Assembly (NCBI RefSeq): GCF_963678635.1
Contig: NC_087065.1
Coordinates: forward strand, 51,220,452-51,284,451
Source of the DNA: Symsagittifera roscoffensis
Taxonomy: Eukaryota > Xenacoelomorpha > Acoela > Convolutidae
Length of the DNA: 64,000 nucleotides
Direction: 5' to 3'
Part shown: positions 1-10,915 of the stretch, piece after piece
How positions within the stretch are numbered: position 1 is the stretch's first letter
How the letters are laid out: every line of letters begins with the position of its first letter
The notes under the pieces: generated by a model
Databases searched by the model: none
Told to the model about the DNA's origin: nothing
The model's input: the letters and a program-made list of their open reading frames with translations, nothing else
Made by a program: the position numbers and the translations under genes

Positions 1-599
1 TTGATTCAGTTCTGTTTATTTGTTTTAGATGGAATGATAGTTTGATAAGTGAAAGAACTTCAGTTTACTCAAATTTCTGCATTTCTCAAAGAAACAACCA
101 TTTCCCCAAGTGCATAGATCTTTTTTGTTTAACGTCGTGATGAAACAGTTCCAGTACAGTTTCAAAAGAGTTTTCTTGATTCCAATTCTAACAGGTTGAT
201 TTTATCAGGTAAATTATCAAATTGGGTCTTTTGATCCAAAAATTTGATTTTGTTGGGTTGTATCGTGCTTGGTTGAATCTTCGATTTTTCCTCTCGGGTT
301 TATTGGGCTTCTGGACGCACGGCTCTTATAATACTATTGGAACAATGCAGCTGGAATAAGCGTTTAGCTTCAATTCAAGGTTTGCTATGCTGATAAGGTT
401 TCGCTTCGAGGCTCGAGGATATCACTGGGACTAGGCCTCGAGAGGCTATGAGTAGAACTTTTTCAGTTTCAGGCTGTTCCAATTCATAGTTTTCGATGTA
501 CATTTTGATTTGTTCAGTCAATGCATTTCTAAAAGTGAGGTTATGGCATTTCCAAAAATTAGATTTCATTTAGTTTTACAGCCCCATTTGCTCAATTTG

Positions 600-1260
600 G
601 CCACGTCTTTTTTGTAATGATTCTGGTTTGTGGATAGAAGATTGTAGTCGTCTGCGTACCCAAAAGAATGGTTGAATGGGCCTTGGGGTAGATCATTTAT
701 GAATATATTTAAAGAATAGAGGCCCAAGAATAAGCTTGTGATACCCTGCTTGTGACTTCTAAACCGATGAATTTCTCAAAATTAATTCGAAGTTTTTGTT
801 TTTCATTACGTTAGATAGCTATGAAAAAGTTTTAAGAGATTTACAGCCAATCCAAAAAATTTCAATTTTGCGATGAGGATTTCGTGGCTTACTGTATCGA
901 ACGTTTTTTTTTTAAATCGATGTGAGCTGATAGAAGATTTTGTTTCGTGGTTGTCTTAAATTGAGTACATTAGTCTAAAGACATAATTTGTAAGGTGGTA
1001 GATTTTTTTGGGCATGAACCAAAATTGACTATTCATAATTTTATGATAGATCTTTGTTGAGTTTTCCTCGAAGATAAATTTTTCAAGTGTTTTAGAAAGA
1101 TTGCAGAGAGGACTGATTGGTCGTTAATTTGATATTGATGCTTAGAGATGCCACTTGACTTGAGAGGGTCTAAGTTGCTCTGGATTTCAATGACTTTTTT
1201 GGTGAAGTATATACTTCTCATTGACTTGATTCCATTAAGACACTCCATTTTATGACATTA
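600..1260 (-). pseudogene. LINE reverse transcriptase remnant
   Basis: The minus-strand translation contains the RT palm motifs. The block K-T-F-D-T-V-S-H-E-I-L lies near 880-905 and carries the first catalytic Asp. The next block, of the kind G-x-x-x-x-x-x-L-G, lies near 705-745. The box F-G-Y-A-D-D, with the catalytic Asp pair, is coded at 647-658. The blocks fall in more than one frame and are interrupted by stops, so the enzyme is dead. The spacing and the YADD form are typical of LINEs and unlike the YLDD form of the LTR elements further right. Downstream reading at 375-569 is open and is probably part of the same ORF2, but it has no motif I recognise. Confidence 0.8.
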
Positions 1261-1716
1261 AAAACCTTTTGAAATTATCGGTGGAAAAACTAGCTTTGTT
1301 GGCGTCGTTATCAGCTGTGTTTCCGTCTCAAAACAAGTTTGATGATATATGTGCTGTTTTTTAATGCTTTTAGTTTTTTTGGATGCGGGAAAAAACTCTA
1401 TCGGTAAAAATGTTTCGTTCCAAGACTTTTTGATCTTCACTCGAAACGGTTTTGGCAACCTGTTTCGAAATTTCTTTTTGATTTTCGAGGACCAGTAGGT
1501 TTACAGTGCACTTTACTTTTTCCTCCAAAGTTTGGAGCCTCTTAAGAGTATTTGATGTAGATGGTCTTATCCACGTTAGTAGTGAACGTTTATGTAATCT
1601 TCTTACGGGCAGTAGTAAGTTGAGGGTTTCAAAAGCCATAAAAACCAGCTTCGAAGAAGATGCTTATTTTTGTTGAAGACAAAATGGCTCGAATGGCTGC
1701 TCAGTTATGAAAAGAT

Positions 1717-2450
1717 TTAACTCTTTCTAATCGCAGGTTTGCAGAGAAAATCTTGTGATGTCAAAGAAAACCTGATCATTTTCTCTCTGGAGGGTGCGAT
1801 CTTTTGAGTCAAGCTCAAAGTAATGTTGAATAGCTCATGATCCGAGAAAAGCCTGCTGCCAAGATAGTAGGAGGATTTCGTTTTTAGGCTGTCGCGACAA
1901 AAGTACAAGATTTGGGATGTGGTATAGGACACCGTTCAATTCATTGTGGGGCGTACTGATGAATTATCGATAGTTTGACTCGAGACTAGTTTTTTTTGAA
2001 GTTCGGAATATGTTTCATTTAGGAATTGCATTGTAGGACAGTTTGTATTGGCAAATTTTATGTCGCCAACAATAAGGGCAGTGTTACCCCGACTAGCGTC
2101 GGGTAGAAATTCAAAATTGACATCAGCTCTGATAGAGGGTTGCGAAATGGGCTACTACGCGGGGATTCTAAATTCAGAAGTAGATAGGAAACTGAGCAAT
2201 TATTTTTAACACTGATGCACTCTTCGAAGCTGTTGGAATGTCGGAGTAAGTAAGGTGCTTTTGAATGCAACCAAAACGCCTCCGTGTTCAGACTTGTGCC
2301 TTGATTGCTTACGATTTTCCCTCAAAAAATCATAACCAGGGAGGAATACAGCGTTGTCGGGTACATCAGATACAGACCAAATTTCAGATAGACATATAAA
2401 TTTGTGTTCATGAACGTCGATCAGATTAGGTTGCTTTAAAGACTTCTTCA
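1717..2450 (-). pseudogene. LINE APE endonuclease domain remnant
   Basis: Minus-strand pieces read like an exonuclease/endonuclease/phosphatase-type domain. A G-Y-D-F segment is followed by an Arg/Lys-rich stretch and H-G-G-V-L-V-A-F near 2250-2340, a G-D-I-K-F motif lies near 2055-2070, and the terminal S-D-H-E-L-F motif is at 1834-1845, where SDH holds the catalytic Asp and His. Stops and frameshifts separate the pieces. In the family this enzyme nicks the target DNA to prime reverse transcription. The tail of the domain runs straight toward the RT region, as expected for a single ORF2. Confidence 0.75.
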
Positions 2451-3189
2451 GTGAAAGACTAAAACTTTCCCTACATTATAGCTTAAATCGTTGATTCGTC
2501 CGGTTTGAAGTTGCAATAGTCATTAGCCCTAGTTAGAGGTCAGAATTTCGGGTTCAACTTTGACCCAGTTTGCGTCTTTCTATGCTGTAACTCAAAAACT
2601 CTTAATCGTAAATCCTTTTGGTATTAATCCATTTGCAATAAAGGGACATCACAATCGCAAGATATCTTTTTCAATTTCCAGCTCGTCTTTAGCCAGTTTC
2701 GCACTGATGTACACTTTGTTCGCGTAATTTGTTAAGGCAGCGGTGAAAAACAGGATCATGACACGATCAATAAGAAAACGGCACTTTCAATAGAAGCGTT
2801 TTAGGGGCTTGCCTAGTTATACTCAGTATTTGCCTAGTCGATTCAGTTTTCTTGTCTTGCAGTCAACACTAAAAACTTGCAGAACTTTGTTGAACTCAAC
2901 AAGATTATGGTTAAGTAGCTTTCGAGTGCCTTCTCATTTGATTCTGGTTTTACTTTTGTTTATAGGCCTTATGCTGGTTAGGCTCCCTTGTTTTTCTAAA
3001 TTTTAGCTTGTTGTACAGTTTTGGGCAATACCGGTAATTCAAGACAATGCCGAAGGAGCTATTTCAGCTATGGTGTCTCAAATTTTTTTTAGTGCGACCT
3101 AAATCGCGTTGATTTGTTCGTTTCTTTACGGAAGAAAAGAAATCCAGAACTTTTTCATCGCATTTTTTGTTTGCGACGCAAGAGTTACA

Positions 3190-3330
3190 TCGCAGTAGCG
3201 CATTTTGACCCAGCTCTTTCATCCCATTGATCGCAACAGGTCAAAGGCCTGTAGAGTTTTCATGGTGGGTTCTGCATTGGCAGCTTACACATTCAGAAAC
3301 CTCATTGTTTTCATTGATTCGCTTTTGACA
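3190..3330 (-). pseudogene. Possible LINE ORF1 PHD-like zinc cluster
   Basis: On the minus strand the segment E-C-V-S-C-Q-C-R-T-H-H-E-N is followed about 25 residues later by L-L-R-C-N-S-C. This spacing of Cys/His pairs resembles the PHD finger found in ORF1 proteins of several LINE clades. One stop codon interrupts it. A basic Lys-rich stretch lies upstream near 3540-3600. The position, about 700 bp 5' of the endonuclease, fits ORF1, but no intact reading frame remains. Confidence 0.4.
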
Positions 3331-3560
3331 GGTGTTACAATTATCAACTTTGTTCAATATTTCAATAGTTTTTTTTATTATTGCTCTTTACTTGAGACAT
3401 TATAAGTTTCAATGCGAGCAACTAAGCCACTCCGAGATAGCTATATTGTTTTGGAGTCACAAAAGAACTAAGATCGAAAAATATTTAAGATACTGCTCAC
3501 CTACTTCTTGAGCAGATTTTTCAGCTGCTGCTTCTTGCATCCCTTCGAGGAAGGCTTGTT

Positions 3561-4521
3561 CTTCTTGGATCGTTTTTTCTTTACAAGAAAAGAAACGTTG
3601 TCTTGATGTCTCCAGCTACAGCTCAGGTGTTGTGGAACTGTTCTCTGATATGAGGTCTTCGACCAGTGTAAGTCTCTGAGGAATCGTTAGGGCAGTAGGT
3701 ACTTGACTATTTGAAAATCTAGAATTTTTGTTTCCTGCTTTTCTTACAGATTATTCGGTGTAACCCGCCGCTGAAGGTATACAGTTGCAATAATCCTGCG
3801 ATTGAAGGATTATTGCACCAGGAGTTGCTGTTACGTTTCGTGGTTTTAAATTGCGTTTGAAATTATTAGGCGCGTCTCTTACTGCATTCACAAAGGAGCT
3901 GGCAACAATGAAAAACACCATCCGGAGTCGGTTTCTAAAAATCGTTAGAAAAGCGACACCTTGACAGGACCGATCTCATACGATTTTACATGAAATACCA
4001 CATATATTAGGTTTATCACAATATTTGGCTAATTAGGCTAAAGCATCAATGCTTACACTTTAAATCAGAAACACTTTTAAGCAAAAGCCCCATCCTAATC
4101 AAGCGCCACAACCTGATTTCAACCACACCTCGAAAAAGAAGATGAAATCAATTCGGAAAAAAAATCAAGTCATTACCATCTAGAAAGCCTGTTTAACAGG
4201 AGGAAAATTAAACACAGTATGCTGAAACTGTTTACAAACTTCTTTCACGCACTGTGAGCCAATGAGCTCGCAGCAACTTAAAAAATGTATTAATGCTAGT
4301 GTTCTGGTTGCTCATTTTATTAATGATTAGGTAATATTTAGTATCTTATTGACCTTGATAGCATTTACTCCGTTGGAACAGTCCAACCATTGTGTTTGGT
4401 CGTTGTTTTATAGACCAGTCCTTAACTCATTCTTAACTACATTCTTTCTTTTAACCTTCTCATCTAGAATTTACGGGAAAACTGTTTTAATAATTTGAAA
4501 TGAGGTCTCCTAATCTGGCTT
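3561..4521. other. Non-coding stretch, no gene seen
   Basis: AT-rich sequence with stops in all frames. The only structure noted is the perfect inverted repeat at 3787-3816. No LTR matching the one at 10576 was found here, so the 5' LTR of the next element must lie in the gap or be missing. Confidence 0.6.
3787..3816. repeat. Perfect 11-bp inverted repeat, 8-nt loop
   Basis: GCAATAATCCT at 3787-3797 is followed by the loop GCGATTGA and the exact reverse complement at 3806-3816. It could form a stable hairpin. No T-run follows and no gene is adjacent, so the role is unknown. Confidence 0.7.
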
Positions 4522-4721
4522 NNNNNNNNNNNNNNNNNNNNNNNNNNNNNNNNNNNNNNNNNNNNNNNNNNNNNNNNNNNNNNNNNNNNNNNNNNNNNNN
4601 NNNNNNNNNNNNNNNNNNNNNNNNNNNNNNNNNNNNNNNNNNNNNNNNNNNNNNNNNNNNNNNNNNNNNNNNNNNNNNNNNNNNNNNNNNNNNNNNNNNN
4701 NNNNNNNNNNNNNNNNNNNNN
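4522..4721. other. Assembly gap (200 N)
   Basis: Exactly 200 N, a common placeholder for a gap of unknown size. Sequence to the right begins inside a retroelement gag; sequence to the left does not belong to that element. The 5' LTR, primer-binding site and gag start are therefore hidden here or absent. Confidence 0.95.
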
Positions 4722-5190
4722 AATGCGGATGGGCGGAAGACACCGAAAATGAAGTAATCAAAGACTTTTTCATAGCCAAAATGAGACTTGTGGACATACA
4801 ACGGGAGCTATGTATCCGGCCAGGCAAAAATATTGACGAAACTCTTAAATCAGCATTATTACAAGAAAAGGGCTATGTCACCGCTAACACCCCTCAGAAA
4901 CAAAACCCATCTGCGAGCACATCTGGGAATCCAATCAGGATTAAGTAATAGCCTACCATGTCTATTCAACCACAGAACAGTGTACAAAATCGGACTAACA
5001 GAGCTCAAGACAACAGAAGGAGCCGGAACTCAGGACCTTACTCAGATAAACCAAAGAATACAGTGAAATCTTGTTACTTTTGTAGAAACAAATTCATGCC
5101 AAAGCATAGGGGAAAATGCGCAGCAAGGGGGGGAAACTTGTAACAGTTGCGGAAAGAAGGTTCAATTTGCGAAATGATGCAACTCATCAA
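4722..5190 (+). pseudogene. gag C-terminal part with zinc knuckles
   Basis: The frame entering from the gap reads as an acidic then basic gag segment (W-A-E-D-T-E-N-E then R-E-L-C-I-R-P-G). Near 5070-5125 it reaches C-Y-F-C with a later H-x3-C, followed by C-N-S-C-G-K-K near 5142-5165: two nucleic-acid-binding knuckles typical of Mag-like gag, the second degraded. In-frame stops occur between the parts. The start of gag lies in the gap. Confidence 0.7.
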
Positions 5191-5384
5191 AATACAAAGT
5201 CGGTAATACAGATTCAGATCAAGAAAAAGAGTGTAACCTCGTAGATTCGGATAGTGAATCCGAATACTCAGTCCAAAGAATAAAAGAAGAAAACCATCAG
5301 GCTGAATCTGTTAAAAATCTGGAGGTCATAAATGCAGCAGCGGGCCAAACGAATTGCTAGAGAGTAAACCTAAGAAAAGCGGGA

Positions 5385-5560
5385 TCAATATTTAGTGCCA
5401 CAGTGGACACCGGAAGCCCGGCATTATTCATTAACAAACGAACAGCGGATTTACTTTTGAAGAAAGACAAATCGGCGAGATTACATTTCATTAGACCAAC
5501 ACCCAATCAAGACAAAGTACGTCGACTACAATCACCAAGCAATCAAACTTTAAGGCACAC
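5385..5560 (+). pseudogene. Retroviral-type aspartic protease remnant
   Basis: The motif A-T-V-D-T-G-S-P-A-L-F-I contains the D-T-G catalytic triad of a retropepsin, at about 5400-5435. It follows gag and precedes RT, as in Ty3 elements. A stop codon lies a few codons upstream and the flap region is not clear, so it is inactive or only partly preserved. Confidence 0.7.
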
Positions 5561-5732
5561 TGATCATATATAAACATTCCAACGGATGGGTGGCGGAAAA
5601 CGCACAATTTTTAATTTCGGAGAACCGAACTTGATGCTTACTAGGTCTGGACATACAACCTAAGATAGGCATAATAACCACGCAAGTGAAACCAACGGGT
5701 TCCCAAGTGAAAAAAAATCAAAACCGCAGAAA

Positions 5733-6568
5733 TTGAAGAAACTGAAGAATCGCAATTCTGGAAAACCAAATTCTTGGAAAAATACAACAAGGTTCTCAAC
5801 CCACTCGGAAGGTCTAAGAACCATAAAGTCTTTACTCTTTTTAAATCACCGTTACTACCTATCAAAGAAAAGGGCCGTAGAGTCCCAATTCATATTCAGC
5901 CAAAGGTGGGGGCAGAAATCAAGAAGTTATTGAGAGAGGGGCACATAGGCAAACTGGACAAATCTACATCAGACCAATTTGTAGCCCCAGTAGTAGTCAC
6001 GGCGAAAAAAGACGAAACAATTAAATTAGTGATGAAAGCTAAACCTATGAATGCACAGATTTGCAAAAACAAATTCCAAATGCCGAACTGACTGGAGTTA
6101 CTAGACTCAGCCGCCCGAATTATCACATCAGAAGACCCAGGTTAAGGGTGGTTCACATCATTAGATATGAAGTACGCCTTCAGACAGTTAGCTTTGGACG
6201 ATTCAGTTAGCAAACACTGTAATTTCAGCAAAGTTTGTGGCGAATTCACTGGCACTTACAGATTCAAAACGGGATTTTACGGACTCACAGACATGCCTAA
6301 GGAATTCCAGAAGGCGATGAATAACACGTTACAAGGATTATCAGGATTATTCTGCTTTTTAGACGACATTCTTACTGTTTCAAAAAGCTCAATCTTAGAT
6401 CATAACAAAACAGTGGAAAATGGGTTAGAAAGACTCGATGATGAAGGATTTGCGTTAAAAGGAAGCAAGTGCAAATTTTCGAAAAAGAGTTTAACGTGGT
6501 TAGGTTTTAAAATAGACTCAGAGGGAATACGACCTAAACACTCGAAAATTGAGTCAGTCTTGAACTAA
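5733..6568 (+). pseudogene. Reverse transcriptase, broken
   Basis: Two open segments, 5774-6091 and 6167-6568, carry the RT domain. The first has the fingers region with V-A-P-V-V-V. The second has S-L-D-M-K-Y-A-F-R-Q-L (first catalytic Asp), T-G-F-Y-G-L, and the active-site box F-C-F-L-D-D-I-L, where the usual Tyr of YLDD is Phe. A stop and a frame change around 6090-6165 separate them. L-G-F-K-I follows, ending near the thumb. In the family this copies the element RNA into DNA. Confidence 0.85.
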
Positions 6569-6604
6569 ACGCCGCCGAAAACTCTGAAACAACTCAGATC
6601 ATTT

Positions 6605-7087
6605 TTGGGAGTCTTAAACCATTTTTCAAGAATCATTTCAAATCTGCAGTCAAAAACAGAACCACTGAGACCCTCACTCAAAGCTAGTAATAAGCAGTCA
6701 TTTATCTGGACAGATGTACAAGAAATTGCGTTCAAGGAATTATTAAAAGCAATTGGATATATAACAAAAATGTTTCATTACGATGCATCGAAAAAATTGA
6801 GAACTTTGTGTGACGCAAGTCACAAAGGACTGGGTGCCGCGTTAGAACAGGCGGTTGAACAAGGAATTTGGGCCCCAATTGCTTTAAAATCCAGATTTGT
6901 AAATCAAGTAGAACAGAAGTATTCAAGTAACGAACTGGAGCTACTAGCAGTGGTTTGGTCGTGGGAATACTTTAAGAAATTTTTACTGGGGAACCATTTT
7001 TATTTTCTAACTTATCACAAAGCACTAGTTACCGCACTCAAGGAAAACAGAGGTAACCGGGCATATCAATCACGCTTAACTAGGTGA
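6605..7087 (+). pseudogene. RT connection and RNase H domain
   Basis: An open segment of 160 codons holds F-L-G-V-L-N-H-F near 6605, the RNase H start C-D-A-S-H-K-G-L-G-A-A-L-E (first acidic residue) near 6810-6850, Y-S-S-N-E-L-E-L-L-A-V-V (second acidic residue) near 6920-6955, and a late T-Y-H-K-A-L in place of the usual T-D-H-K-x-L. The loss of that Asp and the stop at 7085-7087 argue against function. Confidence 0.8.
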
Positions 7088-7439
7088 GCGGACTGGTTAT
7101 TACCGTTTGAATTCTCAATTTCACACATTTCAGGAATAAACATAGGTATATCAGATTACTGGTCGAGCAACCCAAAATTTCCAGCCCCACCACAAACTAT
7201 TTATAATGAACAAATTGTGGTCAAATCGATTCAAAGTTTTGACAATGCTTGCAAATACCTCCAGAACAGGGTTGAGAAAAGTCACATTTATCCAGATGAC
7301 ATACCGGAATGTTGCTTAAAAATATCATCACTCAAAATCCTATTATAAACCCAACTTAGTTAGAAACAAACCAGACCTATCTCAATTGAAATTGTTCAAT
7401 CTGGATAGTCCAGAAATTTTAAAAATTATTCGTTTTAAT

Positions 7440-7740
7440 TCGATAGAGGGCGTCGTTGCATGTATTAGAAGCATGAACCAATCATAATTAAACCACAGAA
7501 TATGCAAATTTGTATTCGGCGACGGAAAGAAATTCCAAAGTCATTCCGACCAATCAGAATTGAGCCGCGGGATTTGCGTAATTTCACTCGGAGGCGGCAA
7601 GAAATATGAATGGGATAATAGCCAATCAGAATCGAGCAAATCTGCCGAAAGAAATATCAGCCCATATGACATTGAACCACAAGAGGGCGCTATATCCAAA
7701 ATGAACCAATCAGACAACAGTATTCGTATTAAATTAGAAT
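7440..7740 (+). repeat. Degenerate tandem repeat with CCAATCA cores inside pol
   Basis: Between RNase H and integrase the sequence repeats a unit of roughly 70-85 bp. ACCAATCAKAATT-type cores recur near 7477, 7550, 7621 and 7704, each accompanied by a GGCGxxxxAAGAAAT-like block, and GAGGGCG recurs near 7446 and 7683. Part of it is translated in the open frame starting at 7560. Ty3 pol genes normally have no such block here. Confidence 0.5.
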
Positions 7741-9342
7741 CTGGTAAAATTTCATTGTCTCCGACTTTAACTCGACATAAAGCTGTCTTAATCCATCAAA
7801 TACCAGAAGTAATTTCGGTCAAATTGATAAATAACAAAATTTTTCAGATGTCTAATAGCGAATTCAACTTGCCATCGATAAGTATCCAGGCGGACAAGCA
7901 GACCGTAATAGAGGCAGATCCGAATAGGCCAAAACGACGCCGATCTGATGGAGGGAGCCAGCAAATTAGGCGGAAGAAATTGAGACAAACTTCAGTGCCG
8001 AATCTGAGACGGAGTTACGCAAACATGCTGCCAAACTTCAGACTGAAGAGATCCACGAAGGCGGCAAGAGTGAGCATAATGGCGAACAAAGTGAACAGTA
8101 GAGCCACTACGAGCACTCCGATTGTGTCAGAGGACAAAAAGTCCTTTTCAACAGGACTGTCGGACCTACTAGATGCAGATCTGCTGACCGCGCTAACATC
8201 GGAGGATTCGCAATTAGGACCATTGAGAAAATGTATTCTTGCCAAAGACAGAGAGGGATTCATTCGGCTAGGGAATTATATTGCAAGTTTCTGGGAAGAT
8301 GCCGCAGTCATCAATGACTGCGTCAAAATAGATAATCGAGTGGCGATTCCACTGTGCCTCAAGAAAACGGTACTCAATCGTCTACATAGAACGCACCCAA
8401 AACAAGAAGCAATGATTGGTGCTGCAGTTTATATTTGGTCACGAATGCACCGCGAGGTTATCAAACTCTGTCAGAACTGCAGACAATGCTCAGAGTATGG
8501 TAAGAATATCAGAACATCAAAACCATTTAATTCATCTAAGCCGCTACCAGAATTAGCCGCACCAAATGAAGAGTTGCAAATGGATTTCGCCGGCCCAATA
8601 TTAGACAGTAAAGGGAAAAAATTATAAATCCTAGTGGCCATAAATCGTTTTTCAAAATACCCGTCGACATTAATCACAAAAACAACGGGGGAGAGAAAAT
8701 CATCAAATTTCTAAACGAATAGATACAACAGCATAGTATACCTAAGTCAATACGGCCGGACCAATATTCAGGATTTAAAAATAAAACAATGTCAGAATTT
8801 TGTAAGAAAAATGGAATCAAATATTTTGCACCGTAGTAGACCACCGCGGTTGTGGTCTAGTTGAAAGGTGTATCCAAGCAATTAAGAGGAAACTGGGAAC
8901 AATGCAACTGGACCCCAATTTCACAGATATTCAGTCCGCGGTTATACTGATTATTGGAGACATTCGAGTTTTCAAATACGCTTTATTGAAAAAGTCACCT
9001 TTTGAACTTCACTTTGGACGGAAGCCAAATACGTGTTTTTCTCTTTTAAGAGATAAAATTTTGGACAATTTAGATCGTGACAACTTAGAGAGGAATATGC
9101 TGGCAACAGAGCAGATGAGAGAAACATCGGACTCAAGGACAATACTCAAAGTGGTGCATAAAGGAGATGCGGGCAGAAGCGTGTCACCGAAATTCAGATG
9201 GAGAACACCGGAGCCGGAAGGCATGAGCACGCTGGAAACTCTGGCCAAGGCAGCCAGCGATTGGAGATTGCTAAAGAAGCAGTTGAATAATGAGAAGGGA
9301 GCGGAGATTCTTAAGAATTTCACGGACAGAATCCACTTTTAG
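7560..9342 (+). pseudogene. Integrase with N-terminal spacer, broken
   Basis: The frame 7560-8627 starts with about 270 residues of polar spacer I do not recognise. The zinc-binding HHCC domain follows: H-R-T-H at 8385-8396 and the paired C-Q-N-C near 8468-8479. The catalytic core starts with L-Q-M-D-F-A-G-P, where the first Asp of the DDE triad is at 8583-8585. A stop at 8625-8627 and frame changes break the core. The C-terminal part resumes at 8902-9342 with K-S-P-F-E-L-H-F-G-R-K-P, the segment that normally follows the catalytic Glu. In the family this inserts the element DNA into the host chromosome. Confidence 0.8.
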
Positions 9343-9362
9343 CTTCAACACTGCGGAAAGAT

Positions 9363-10510
9363 TTGAATCAAGGCACTCTGAGATTTAGAGTAGAAGGAAA
9401 GATGCAGACGAGTCGCTCTAAATCAACAAGTAATCTCGAATATGATGTTATCCATAATCCTAACCAGGTTGTAGTATATCGGAAGATATTGCTCAGGAAA
9501 TTGGGAAAACCTTTATTTAAAGTATTCAAGAATAAAATTGCAAGGGTCACAGAGAATACAATTATTACAGAGAAGGGAAAAGGTCATCAAGAAAAACCAT
9601 ATTTCTCTAAAACCAAAATTTATGTCTCATAAAAACGTGAATTTAGATTCAGCATCAAAATTGAATGAAGGCGGGTACTTCAACTTCCACGCCCAAGGGA
9701 CCACAAAGAACAATCCTGAGGCCGGTGAGAATTCTGCCAAGGACAGTGAGAAGGTCGGAGTCCTTGTCTTCAGATGAGCAAACTCTATATACCAGTGCAT
9801 CACAGTTAAAAAAAAAACTAATTTGGCCGCAAGCTCTAGTTGGTCAAGGACACCAATAGGACGGGAGAAATTGGAACCAGCCCGACTCACTTCCTATATT
9901 GACACCAAGGAAATGGATAGTGGACATCACAATATCGTCCGAAAACTCGGGGGCATTACAGGAATCACCGCTGAAAACGAACCCAGTACTTGTAGAGTTA
10001 GTACCAGCTAAAGAAAATCTAGTAAAGATCGACAGTAATCCGGCCAGCTTGAAGACAACTCAAGCTGAGGAGCCGAGGGTACCAGAATCAACCAAGACGA
10101 ATTCAAGTATGGAAATAGAGCAGTTAGACCGACCAGACATATCACCGCCAAAGGAGAGTCAGATTCAGCCGAAGGAAGCAGTAACGGAGCCAGCGAGCTT
10201 ACCACAAGAGACGGAAGAGACCAAGTCAAGTTCTTCGAGAAGCTCAGGCAGGACAAAAAGACAAACCAGATTTTTCGGCCGCCCACTACGTCATGTGGTT
10301 AAGATAGTTGAGGAGGCAGGAACAAGCGCTGCGAGGACTACAGTTATTCCGCCGTCAGAGGAGCTGTATACGGCATTACGTGCGGTGTCAATATCGTCGG
10401 GTAGTTTTCCGTTATCAGATGAAGAACAAACAGTGGTTGGGAGGAAAATTAGTGCTACAAAATCACGAGAACCTATATTGAAACTAAAATTAAAACCAAA
10501 AAACAAATGA
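9363..10510 (+). pseudogene. Polar pol C-terminal tail
   Basis: Downstream of integrase, several overlapping frames (9363-9632, 9665-9859, 9899-10510) encode Lys/Ser/Pro/Glu-rich sequence. The last includes a basic S-G-R-T-K-R-Q-T-R-F-F-G-R-P-L-R-H patch, a feature I associate with the C-terminus of Mag-like pol proteins. The stop at 10508-10510 is about 60 bp before the polypurine tract. Probably one continuous tail now split by indels. Confidence 0.55.
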
Positions 10511-10567
10511 GCTAACCTTGCCAATTAAACTTTAAATTTCCAATGTTATTAAAAATATTTACTTTTT

Positions 10568-10575
10568 GGGGGGAA
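10568..10575 (+). promoter_or_regulatory. Polypurine tract of the Mag-like element
   Basis: GGGGGGAA directly precedes the TGTGATAC start of the putative 3' LTR. This is the expected plus-strand primer position for an LTR element. Confidence 0.65.
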
Positions 10576-10915
10576 TGTGATACTGCATGATACCGCAGTA
10601 TTTTGTCAGTCAAGGTCAGCCTAAGATATAGCGACGACATAGATATTAACTCAACTTTCAACCTTGAACAACCTGTCAACACTCTTGATGCTAAAGCTAA
10701 GTAATGTGTGTGACTACATAACTTATCTTCTGTTGAAAGATTACTGTTGATCCAATCTACATTTATCCGTACCAATTCGGAACCAAGTGTGATATTACTG
10801 TACCTAAGCATCTCATTAATTTACTTTACTTGTTTTAGTATTTTTAGTTTTTTTTTGTTAGAATTAGCTAGTAAAGATCGCGGATATCTCACGGGTGAGC
10901 AATTGAGAACTTACA
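10576..10915 (+). repeat. Putative 3' LTR of the Mag-like element
   Basis: It begins TGTGATACTGCATGATACCG right after the purine tract and could end at CTTACA (10910-10915), giving TGT...ACA termini and 340 bp. The partner LTR is not in the window, so the right end is a guess. Confidence 0.5.

Larger units (their letters stand above)
1..3560 (-). mobile_element. Decayed non-LTR retrotransposon (LINE), APE-type
   Basis: Read on the minus strand, this stretch shows the order expected of a two-ORF LINE: a Cys/His cluster resembling an ORF1 PHD finger near 3190-3330, an apurinic-endonuclease (APE) domain between about 2450 and 1717, and a reverse transcriptase between about 1260 and 600, continuing past the left edge. 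Every part carries stops and frame changes, so this is a fossil. APE plus RT with a PHD-like ORF1 is typical of the CR1/L2/jockey side of LINEs, but I cannot place the clade. The 3' end lies outside the window, so the tail repeat and target-site duplication cannot be checked. Confidence 0.8.
4722..10915 (+). mobile_element. Decayed Ty3-type LTR retrotransposon, Mag-like
   Basis: The order on the plus strand is gag with Cys-rich knuckles, aspartic protease, reverse transcriptase, RNase H, integrase, a polar C-terminal tail, a polypurine tract and a 3' LTR. Protease-RT-RNase H-integrase order defines the Ty3 (Metaviridae) class, and the double Cys-rich gag knuckle with wide spacing resembles the Mag group (this subgroup call is inference). 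Many stops and frameshifts break it, at about 5360, 6091, 6568, 7087 and 8627 among others. The left end is cut by the gap. Confidence 0.85.
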
